Part shown: one piece after another, positions 55,420 through 64,000 of the stretch
How the letters are laid out: each line of letters starts with the position of its first letter
Numbering within the stretch: position 1 is the first letter of the stretch
Translations under genes and position numbers: made by a program
Assembly (NCBI RefSeq): GCF_040939455.1
Contig: NC_134129.1
Coordinates: 17,618,001 to 17,682,000, forward strand
Direction of reading: 5' to 3'
Origin: Microcebus murinus
Taxonomy: Eukaryota > Chordata > Mammalia > Primates > Cheirogaleidae
DNA length: 64,000 bases
Notes under the pieces: model-generated
Told to the model about the DNA's origin: nothing
What the model saw: only the letters and a program-made list of their open reading frames with translations
Databases searched by the model: none

Positions 55420-55704
55420 AAGGAGTCCCCAACTTTAAGCAGAACCTTAGTGGCATCGCTTCTAAACGCATCAACAGAGCTTCCTTGGTGTCAGCAAGCA
55501 CCCAGTCAGTGGTAGAAATTGTTTTAAAAATAATTGTATCTATAGATTGTTCTCGATTAACAGGTTGTGTTACAAAAGTTTGCTGCAGAGGGGCTATTTG
55601 CAATGCCGATGGAATGAATATTCCTGCAGAAACCATAGCAAAAGCAGCAGTCGGCACCCACATACACCCATGGAATTCGTAATGAGACAATTCTGTGTAT
55701 TTCT

Positions 55705-56450
55705 TTTTTTTTTAAATTTCAGCATATTATGGGGGTACAAATTTTAAGGTTGCGTATATTGCCCTTGTCCCCCCTCCCCCCTCGAATCTGAGCTTTAAGC
55801 GTGACCATCCCCCAAACGTTGCACATCTCACTCATTGTGTTTGTATGTACCCATCCCCTCCTCCCCCTCCCACCTGCCCGACACCCAATAAATGTTATTC
55901 CTATATGTCCACTTGGGTGTTGATCCGTTAATACCAATTTGCTGGTGAGTCCATGTGGTGCTTGTTTTTCCATTCTTGGGACACTTCACTTAGCAGAATG
56001 GGTTCCAGCTCCATCCAGGAGAATACAAGAGATGCTATAGCACCATTGTTTCTTTCTTTCTTTTTTTAATTTTTATTTTCAATCCATAGAATCAATAAGA
56101 GATTAATATCGCATTTTGAAAGCCTTAAATAAATCAGTAACCTTTGTTTCTTAAAGCTGAGTATTATTACCCCATGGTGCACATAGACCACATTTTATTA
56201 ATCCACTCATGAATTGATGGGCACTTGGGTTGTTTCCACATCTGTGCAATTGTGAATTGTGCTGCTACAAACATTCGAGTGCAGGTGTCTTTATTGTAGA
56301 TTGTGCTTTGTTCTTTTGGGTAGATCCCAGGAGGGGGATTGCTGGATCAAATGGTAGCTCCACTTGTATTGCTCTAAGGTATCTCCATATTGCTTCCCAC
56401 AGAGGTTGCACTAGTTTGCAGTCCCCCCAGCAGTTTCTCTTTGATTATCG
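55705..56450 (-). mobile_element. Younger L1 3' end, antisense, with nested insertion
   Basis: The same L1 family as at 38605 and 44040 (cagcatattatgggggtaca), reaching past 'ggagggggattgctggatca'. It is interrupted by an 85-bp insertion at 56055-56139. Confidence 0.88.
56055..56139 (-). mobile_element. Short A-rich-tailed insertion (85 bp), within L1
   Basis: Flanked by accattgtttctt (56042-56054) and acctttgtttctt (56140-56152). Minus-strand head includes 'gattctatggattgaaaat', then an A-rich tail. Confidence 0.6.
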
Positions 56451-56968
56451 TGGGGAGGGAGGCGTTGATGAGCAATCCATCTTCTGCTACTAAGAGAGGC
56501 ACACACTTCCTCTTTTCTGCTGCTGCTATCACGATTCCTTTCCACCCATGCCAGCTCCTTCACGCCCCCCAGCCTTCCCTCCAGACCCCACCGGTAGAAG
56601 CAAAAGGAAGAAACTTTTCCCAGCGTGGGGGATTACATTCATTGGAAAAAAAAAAAAAAAGTAGGCGATGTTGCTCTTTTAAGGGCAGCAAAAGGTAGTG
56701 GAAAGTGGTCATTACATGCAGTTTAATATCTTAAAGGCATTTAGAAAACAAACTACAGTGTGATCTCTTTAACTTCGGAGAGAACTAGGGAAATATAGAG
56801 ATAGCATCCAGTCCCGGCTTTTTTAAACACGAGGTTAAGGCTCCACTTTTGCAGAAGCCTAGCAAAGCTCAGTTCCATTTTTAATAATTTATATTTCAAA
56901 TTCATATTCGTATGCATGCCTGCGTGCCCTCCTCTCAAATCAAATAAGCAGAGAGATGGGTGCTTCAT

Positions 56969-57300
56969 TTTTTTTTTTTTTTTTTGAGACAGAGTCTCGC
57001 TCTGTTGCCCGGGCTAGAGTGAGTGCCGTGGCGTCAGCCTCGCTCACAGCAACCTCCAACTCCTGGGCTCAAGCGATCCTCCTGCCTCAGCCTCCCGAGT
57101 AGCTGGGACTACAGGCATGCGCCACCATGCCCGGCTAATTTTTTCTATTTTTAGTTGTTTGGCTAATTTCTTCCTATTTATAGTAGAAACAGGGGTCTTT
57201 CTCTTGCTAAGGCTGGTCTCGAACTCCTGAGCTCAAGCGATCCTCCCACCTCGGCCTCCCGAAGTGCTAGGATTACAGGTGTGAGCCACCGCGCCCGGCC
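56969..57300 (-). mobile_element. Alu
   Basis: Complete antisense dimer; flanks share an imperfect agagagatgggtgcttc-type duplication. Confidence 0.95.
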
Positions 57301-57523
57301 AGAGAGGGGTGTTTCTTAGTAAAGAAATTGGTCGGGATGGGCAGGGTGGAGGCCGGGAGCCTCCCAACTGTGTGCTTTTCCAGAAACGCAGCCCTGGGGT
57401 GAGGCTGTGGGAAAGTTCCCACAGGGGTTTCCCATGCTCAGGGCTGTCATTTCTCTGGGCTGTCACTTCGTCAGTCTTTGGCCACGGTGAGTAAAGGAAT
57501 CGTGTGACTCCTTGGGCTGTCGT

Positions 57524-58856
57524 TGTGGGTTTCACTGCACGTGCAAAACGTGGACTGATCCGCAGTTGTGGGTTTCACTGCACGTGCAAAACGTGGACTG
57601 ATCCGCAGTTGCGGGTCTCACTGCACGTGCAAAACGTGGACTGATCTGCAGTTGCGGGTCTCACTGCACGTGCAAACTGTGGACTGATCTGCAGTTGCGG
57701 GTCTCACTGCACGTGCAGAATGTGGACTGATCTGCAGTTGTGGGTTTCACTGCACATGCAAAACGTGGACTGATCTGCAGTTGTGGGTTTCACTGCACGT
57801 GCAAAACGTGGACTGATCTGCAGTTGTGGGTCTCACTGCACGTGCAAAACGTGGACTGATCTGCAGTTGTGGGTTTCACTGCACGTGCAAAACGTGGACT
57901 GATCCGCAGTTGCGGGTCTCACTGCACGTGCAAAACGTGGACTGATCTGCAGTTGTGGGTTTCACTGCACATGCAAAACGTGGACTGATCTGCAGTTGCG
58001 GGTTTCACTGCACGTGCAGAATGTGGACTGATCTGCAGTTGTGGGTCTCACTGCACGTGCAGAATGTGGACTGATCCGCAGTTGTGGGTCTCACTGCACG
58101 TGAAAAACGTGGACTGATCTGCAGTTGTGGGGTCTCACTGCACATGCAAAACGTGGACTGATCTGCAGTTGCGGGTTTCACTGCATGTGCAAAACGTGGA
58201 CTGATCCGCAGTTGTGGGTTTCACTGCAGGTGCAAACTGTGGACTGATCTGCAGTTGCGGGTTTCACTGCAGGTGCAAAACGTGGACTGATCTGCAGTTG
58301 CGGGTCTCACTGCAGGTGCAGAACGTGGACTGATCCGCAGTTGTGGGTCTCACTGCACGTGCAGAACGTGGACTGATCCGCAGTTGCGGGTCTCACTGCA
58401 GGTGCAAACTGTGGACTGATCTGCAGTTGTGGGTCTCACTGCACGTGCAAAACGTGGACTTATCTGCAGTTGCGGGTCTCACTGCACGTGCAAAACGTGG
58501 ACTGATCTGCAGTTGCGGGTTTCACTGCACATGCAAAACGTGGACTGATCTGCAGTTGTGGGGTTTCACTGCACGTGCAAAACGTGGACTGATCTGCAGT
58601 TGTGGGTCTCACTGCACGTGCAAAACGTGGACTGATCTGCAGTTGCGGGTTTCACTGCACGTGCAAAACGTGGACTGATCTGCAGTTGCGGGTTTCACTG
58701 CACGTGCAAAACGTGGACTGATCTGCAGTTGCGGGTCTCACTGCACGTGCAAAACGTGGACTGATCCACAGTTGTGGGTTTCACTGCACGTGCAGAATGT
58801 GGACTGATCTGCAGTTGCGGGTTTCACTGCACGTGCAAAACGTGGACTGATCTGCC
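57524..58856. repeat. 43-bp minisatellite, 31 copies, one E-box per unit
   Basis: Thirty-one tandem units of 43 bp lie in TEC intron 2, ending about 1.46 kb before exon 3. Each unit reads roughly 'ttg(t/c)gggt(t/c)tcactg' + E-box + 'caaaacgtggactgat(c/t)(c/t)gcag'. At the E-box position I count 22 CACGTG, 4 CACATG, 1 CATGTG and 4 CAGGTG. All 31 therefore keep the CANNTG form, and the CACATG/CATGTG variants look like CpG decay. Short open frames across it (for example near 58343-58678) only translate the repeat. Confidence 0.97.
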
Positions 58857-59190
58857 CGCTGTGGGTGGATGACTGTCCCCCTGCCACCCACCACCTGTGC
58901 TGGAAATTGCATTTTCCGTCTTGCCTGTCTGCTCGCTGTAACTCTCACAAAGCTTATCTCCTTCAAGTTCCTCTTGATAAGAGATCATGTTTATGTGATT
59001 CTAGTTATTTCCACTTTCATAAAGATACAAAGTGTCATAAAAAAAAAATGCCCTGAACCCATCAAGTGTCTAAGTGAGAGCCTCAGAACACACACGTACA
59101 CACAGCACCACGCCCCTAGTGGTAGAAGCAAAGTGCTACTATTAATAGTTAGTGTTAACCATAGACACCCAAGAATTAAAACCGAGGCTG

Positions 59191-59384
59191 GGCCGGGCGC
59201 GGTGGCTCAGGCCTGTAATCCTAGCACTCTGGGAGGCCGAGGCGGGAGGATCGCTCAAGGTCAGGAGTTCGAGACCAGCCTGAGCAAGAGCGAGACCCTG
59301 TCTCTACTAAAAATAGAAACAAATTAATTGGCCAACTAAAAATATATAGAATAAATATACAGGCATGAGCCACCACGCCCGGCC
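59191..59384. repeat. Snap-back remnant of two opposed Alu heads
   Basis: A sense Alu left arm and linker (59191-59352) runs directly into the antisense end of an Alu head (59359-59384). Arms 59191-59216 and 59359-59384 pair at 24 of 26 positions. Confidence 0.9.
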
Positions 59385-59842
59385 TGATAAAGCAATTTTC
59401 AATGACTTGGGCCAGGGCATGGCTGTGTCACCCCAAATACAATGATGTTCCTCTCTCTACTATTCCTTCTATTCTTTATCATATGCATAGCTACCAAAAA
59501 AAAGTAACCTTATTCTTTATATGACTTTTTGGGTGCAATGTAGCTGGCTGGAGTTTGCATCTGCGATTGAGTAAATGGAGTCTTGCTTGGTTTGATGATC
59601 GATGCTTTGTTTTTGGGGACTGTCACCAAGAAATTGAAGAAGTTGTACGAAGTGTGTATCTGTGAGAGAGAGGCATGTTGTAGAGGTTTTGGGGGTTAAG
59701 GACAGAACAATTTCCTCTTGAGGAATTAAAGGATTTTTCTGTGAAATGTAAATATAGTTCAAAAAGACCTTAAAGGATTTAATCATTTTGATAATGATCA
59801 TCATAGTGTTTGTGTTTTTTAATACTTAAAAAACTTAATGGA

Positions 59843-60166
59843 GGCTGGGGGTGGTGGCTCATGCCTGTAATCCTAGCACTCTGGGAGGCCGAGGCGGGAG
59901 GATTGCTTGAGCTCAGGAGTTCGAGACCAGCCTGAGCAAGAGCGAGACCTCATCTCTACTAAAAATAGAAAGAAATCAGCCAAACAACTAAAAATAGAAA
60001 AAATTAGCCGGGCATGGTGGTGCATGCCTGTAGTCCCAGCTCCTCGGGAGGCTGAGGCAGGAGGATCGCTGGAGCCCAGGAGCCTGAGGTTGCTGTGAGC
60101 GAGGCTGACGCCACGGCACTCACTCTAGCCCGGGCAACAGAGTGAGACTCTGTCTCAAAAAAAAAA
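59843..60166 (+). mobile_element. Alu
   Basis: Duplication aaacttaatgga (59831-59842) and aaagttaatgga (60167-60178), shortly before TEC exon 3. Confidence 0.95.
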
Positions 60167-60316
60167 AAAGTTAATGGAAAACAGGATTTAGAGAATTATT
60201 CAGGAAATTGTAATATTTTGAGTCAGTAATTTTATTAATCAATATTACTATTAATAACATTTTTTCTTGTGTCTTAGGATTGCTTGGTAATGCTTTTTCT
60301 TTTCTTCTGCCAACAG

Positions 60317-60421
60317 AAAAAATATAGAAAGGGGTTTATCGATATTGCGAAAATCAAGTGTGTGGAAATAGTGAAGAATGATGGTGGTGTCATTCCCTGT
60401 CAAAATAAATACCCGTTTCAG
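60317..60421 (+). CDS. TEC: TEC protein tyrosine kinase exon 3, residues 47-81 (PH domain, continued)
   Basis: This 105-nt exon has 35 codons in phase 0 at both ends. It runs from KKYRKGFID to NKYPFQ. The acceptor is a pyrimidine tract ending 'ctgccaacag' at 60307-60316. The donor is CAG|gtgagc, with GT at 60422-60423. It encodes the middle strands of the PH domain, including the KIKCVEIV strand and the CQNKYPFQ strand that is typical of TEC-family PH domains. Joined to 36191-36328 it gives 81 uninterrupted residues. From memory of mammalian TEC it appears to differ at only a few positions, such as IAK and GG in the middle, which look like normal species differences. There is no stop or frameshift, so the gene looks intact in the part visible here. 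Confidence 0.96.
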
Positions 60422-60859
60422 GTGAGCTGCCGTGTTTTTGCAATAATGCGGAGCTGGGCTTTTAGTCCTGTCTGCTGTCTGACATTAGCGTGTGCTCTGG
60501 TGGCTGACTTTTAGGTTCATTTCCCACTTTACTAGTTACTGCTTTGCTTCATAAATGGCTTAGGTCATTGTTGAAACTTCTCATTCTCGTTAGGGGCTGC
60601 TAGATTCCACCGAAGGGTGCTGAGTTTCCACACCCCAGATCTGAGTTGCTTGCTCAGATTTGTTTATCCCAGAGCAGTTAGAATAAGGAGTGAGGAGGGA
60701 GCTGGGACTGAAAACAAGGGGCGTGAAGTTTTCCTTGTGAATCTGAAAAGCTGAGACATGGCAGGCATAAGTCACTTTCTAACAGAAACGAGACGAAAAG
60801 GCTGCCTGGGGTGAAAAATGACACTATTAGCGTCACCTATTGATGGAACTGTGCTTTTT

Positions 60860-61193
60860 TTTTTTTTTTTTGAGACAGAGTCTCGCTTTGTTGTCCAGGC
60901 TAGAGTGAGTGCCGTGGCGTCAGCCTAGCTCACAGCAACCTCAGACTCCTGGGCTCGAGCGATCCTCCTGCCTCAGCCTCCCGAGTAGCTGGGACTACAG
61001 GCATGCGCCACTAATGCCCGGCTCATTTTTTTTTTTATATATATATCAGTTGGCCAATTAATTTCTTTCTATTTATAGTAGAGACGGGGTCTCGCTCTTG
61101 CTCAGGCTGGTTTTGAACTCCTGACCTTGAGCAATCCGCCCGCCTCGGCCTCCCAAGAGCTAGGATTACAGGCGTGAGCCACCGCGCCCGGCC
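60860..61193 (-). mobile_element. Alu
   Basis: Perfect 16-bp duplication tggaactgtgcttttt at 60844-60859 and 61194-61209. Confidence 0.97.
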
Positions 61194-61226
61194 TGGAACT
61201 GTGCTTTTTAAAGGGTGATCAAAGCA

Positions 61227-61585
61227 GCCGGGCGTGTGGTGGCTCACGCCTGTCACCCTAGCACTCTGGGAGGCCAAGTTGGAAGGATCGCTCGAGGTCA
61301 GGAGTTCGAGACCAGCCTGAGCAAGAGCGAGAACCCCCGTCTCTACTTAAATAAAGAAAGAAAATTAATTGGCCAACTAAAAATATATAGAAAAAATGAG
61401 CCGGGCGTGGTGGCGCATGCCTGTAGTCCCAGCTACTACTTGGGAGGCTGAGGCAGGAGGATTGCTTGAGCCCAGGAGTTTGAGGTTGCTGTGAGCGAGG
61501 CTGACGCCACGGCACTCACTCTAGCCTGGGCAACAGAGTGAGACTCTGTCTCTAAATAAATAAATAAATTAATTAATTAATAACA
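61227..61585 (+). mobile_element. Alu
   Basis: Duplication aaagggtgatc at 61210-61220 and 61586-61596; tail (AAAT)n then (AATT)n. Confidence 0.94.
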
Positions 61586-61859
61586 AAAGGGTGATCGTGT
61601 CATTTTTTTTTTCTGACAATGATCCTATTGCATAAGGGGGTAAATATCATGCTATTCTCATTTACAACCGGGGGAATCGAGGCTCACGGCTGTCTGGTGG
61701 CCGTCCAAGCCTGTCGAGCGACACACTCACATCTGCTCACTCCCAAGGAGGAGGGGGACGGCACCCCGAGCCACTCTGCGCCCGTGGGACGTCCCAGGAT
61801 CTTGGGGCGCACGTGCCTGAGAACTCAGGAGAGTGGAGGTGGACCCCGAGATTCCAGAG

Positions 61860-62051
61860 CAGGGGTCCTCAAACTTTTTAAACAGAGGGGCCAGGTCACC
61901 GTCCCCCAGACCGCTGGAGAGCGCGCACTGTGGGCCCGGGACGAGTCGGCTGCTAAGCAGGACAGGCAGCGGCGGCAGAAACACCCGGCGGGCCGGACAC
62001 ATGTGCTAGGTGGCCGCATGTGGCCCGCGGGCCGCAGTTTGAGGACGCCTG
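61860..62051. mobile_element. hAT-type short DNA element, copy D
   Basis: The cleanest copy: begins caggggtcctcaaac and ends gtttgaggacgcctg. The flanks are ttccagag (61852-61859) and ttctagaa (62052-62059). It lies in TEC intron 3. The 240-codon frame over 61619-62341 runs through it and is not a gene. Confidence 0.88.
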
Positions 62052-62440
62052 TTCTAGAACTTTCAGCAGGCAGCATAGAGCCGGTCTCCAGCACCTCACC
62101 TTTGCTTTTCCAGGATGTTTTCCTGCTCTTTCTCGGAGTGCTGAACATCCCAAATGAAAGTCGCCTTTTGCCCAAGATTGCGGTCTCGTCCTGGTCCGAG
62201 GGGACAGCTGCAAGTGTCTTTTTCAACGTAGAATCCCAGTGGAGTTTTTGCTTGCCTCTGATCGCTACTGCGAAGCGACCAATTGCATTTGAAATAAACA
62301 CTCACCACTTTGGGGCATTAAAGACGTTTGGGAGCCCCTGAGCTAAGATCTCTAAGCTTCTGGATTGTTCTTCTCAATGGTGGCAACCACACAAAAGGAG
62401 GAAGGAGAATATTTAATTTTCTTTTCTCCATTCCTCATTT

Positions 62441-62939
62441 TATTTATTTTTTTGAGACAGAGTCTCGCTTTGTTGCCCAGGCTAGAGTGAGTGCCGTGGC
62501 GTCAGCCTCGCTCACAGCAGCCTCCAACTCCTGGGCTCAAGCGATCCTCCTGCCTCAGCCTCCCGAGTAGCTGGGACTACAGGCATGCGCCACCATGCCC
62601 GGCTCATTTTTTCTATATATATTAGTTGGCCAATTAATTTCTTTCTATTTATAGTAGAGATGGGGTCTCGCTCTTGCTCAGGCTGGTTTCGAACTCCTGA
62701 CCTTGAGCGATCCTCCTGCCTCGGCCTCCCAGAGTGCTAGGATTATAGACGTGATCCACCGTGTCTGGCCTTAACTTTTTCTATATATTTTCAGTTGGTC
62801 AATTAATTTCTTTCTATTTTTGGTAGAGTCGGGGGCTCGCTCTTGCTCAGGCTGGTTTCGAACTCCTGACCTTGAGGGATCCTCCCGCCTCGGCCTCCCA
62901 GAGTGCTAGGATGACAGGCGTGAGCCACCGCGCCCGGCC
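62441..62939 (-). mobile_element. Alu with extra left-arm block
   Basis: Antisense dimer to 62770, followed directly by a second linker plus left arm (62771-62939). Confidence 0.91.
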
Positions 62940-63295
62940 AGTGGTTAATGTCTTTAAAAGAACGTAGCATAGACCTGGGCGAGGCAGTGCTTAATCAACT
63001 TAGCTACTGCAATTATTGACGGTGGGAAAAACAAGCTGGAGGGGTGATCCTGACAGTCCAGTCCATTCATCTGAAATACTGTTTAGAAAAATACTGGCTT
63101 AGGATCATCCCTGTTACACCAAATTCATCTAAGGAACCTTAGTTAATTAGCTTGAAAGAAATCCCAGCATTAATGAAGCATGGTGGCCTCTGTATATTTT
63201 TTCTGCTATGAAAGCACAGTGCTTTGCAAAATCCTGCCCAGTGTAGAAATGAAGAAGTGTAAAGATTAGTGAACAAAAATCAGACACACATAATA

Positions 63296-63476
63296 AGTCG
63301 GGCATGGTGGCGCATGTCTGTACTCCCAGCTACTCGGGAGGCTGAGGCAGGAGGATCACTTGAGCCCAGGAGTTGGAGGTTGCTGTGAGCTAAGCTGAAG
63401 CCATAGCACCCTAGCCCGGGCCCTAAAAGTGAGACTCTGTCTCAAAAAAAGAGAAAAAATTAATAATAATAAAAAA
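63296..63476 (+). mobile_element. Alu right arm
   Basis: Right arm and tail only. The tail 'gaaaaaattaataataata' is the same as in the Alu at the window end. Confidence 0.88.
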
Positions 63477-63519
63477 GGTCTTACTTACCAGAAAAAGCAG
63501 GGAGGGAGAGATAATAATT

Positions 63520-63549
63520 TCTCTCTCTCTCTCTCTCTCTATGTATATA

Positions 63550-63610
<61 letters not shown>

Positions 63611-63611
63611 G
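63520..63611. repeat. (CT)n-(TA)n microsatellite
   Basis: (CT)n at 63520-63541, then TA-rich alternation to 63611, an AT-rich unwinding-prone tract. Confidence 0.95.
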
Positions 63612-63668
63612 TCTGCTATAGACAGAATAAAAGATATAAGCAGGGAGGGAGACATAAAAATTTCTCTC

Positions 63669-64000
63669 AGGCCCAGCACACCTGCAATCCTAGCTCTGGG
63701 AGGCCAAGGTGGGAGGATTGCTGGAGGTCAGGAATTCAAACCAGCCTGAGCAAGAGGAAGATCCCATCTCTACTATAAATAGAAAGAAATTAATTGGCCA
63801 AGTAATATATATAGGAAGAAATAAGCCAGGCATGCTGGCACATGCCTGTAGTCCCAACTACTCAAGAGGCTGAGACAGAAGGATCACTTGAGCCCAGGAG
63901 TTTGAGGTTGCTGTGAGCTAAGCTGACGCCATAGCACTCTAGCCCAGGCACCAAAAGTGAGACTCTGTCTCAAAAAAAAAGAAAAAATTAATAATAATAA
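63669..64000 (+). mobile_element. Alu (reaches window end)
   Basis: Sense dimer, more diverged than most, with the tail 'gaaaaaattaataataata'. Confidence 0.9.

Larger units (their letters stand above)
60422..64000. other. TEC intron 3 (partial)
   Basis: Runs from the exon 3 donor to the window end. It holds four Alus, one Alu arm, hAT copy D and the TA-rich microsatellite. The next TEC exon is not in the window. Confidence 0.85.

Noticed and set aside
58343..58678. 111-codon cysteine-rich frame
   Set aside because: It is only a translation of the 43-bp E-box minisatellite, which cycles through all frames.
57524..58856. CRISPR-like array (regular repeats)
   Set aside because: Units are contiguous with no unique spacers and the genome is mammalian; it is a minisatellite.
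61619..62341. 240-codon plus-strand frame in intron 3
   Set aside because: It runs through hAT copy D, whose GC-rich interior is also open in the copies at 10317 and 37138. No family resemblance otherwise.

Overview
This is nuclear DNA from a strepsirrhine primate, most likely a lemur. About fifty copies of a dimeric Alu SINE fill the window. Nearly all carry a left/right linker of the type 'ttggccaactaa' and a right arm ending 'gctgacgccacggcactc', a form I associate with lemurs. There are also antisense LINE-1 3' ends of two ages, MIR and L2 fossils, four copies of a short hAT-type DNA element and two copies of a TA-flanked DNA element. Nothing is bacterial or viral in organisation. The species assignment is inferred from the Alu type.

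One host gene is certain: the 5' part of TEC (a TEC-family protein tyrosine kinase) on the + strand. Exon 2 (36143-36328) carries the start codon and the first 46 codons. Exon 3 (60317-60421) carries the next 35. Both are bounded by AG/GT splice sites and together encode the first 81 residues of the PH domain. Exon 2 also holds a short upstream ORF whose stop overlaps the main start as ATGA. A CpG-rich block at about 12.7-14.3 kb, with GC boxes and two consensus splice donors, is the likely promoter and non-coding exon 1, but this is not proven.

Layout. 1-12.6 kb: upstream intergenic DNA with SINEs, a TA-flanked transposon containing a 31-bp tandem array, an LTR-like block and the first hAT element. 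12.6-14.4 kb: CpG island with an 86-bp, ten-copy minisatellite. 14.4-36.1 kb: presumed intron 1, with Alus, MIRs and second copies of both DNA elements. 36.1-36.3 kb: exon 2. 36.3-60.3 kb: intron 2, with a hAT element that gained a telomere-like (TTAGGG) tract, three young antisense L1 ends, an inverted L1-derived copy and a 31-copy, 43-bp minisatellite in which every unit carries an E-box. 60.3-60.4 kb: exon 3. 60.4-64 kb: start of intron 3.

The most unusual material lies in the repeats. It includes a size class of short (mostly 83-105 bp) A-rich-tailed insertions with target-site duplications, several Alus with an extra monomer, two snap-back Alu remnants, and tandem arrays of transcription-factor-like motifs. 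All other long open frames sit in Alus, tandem repeats or transposons and are not genes.
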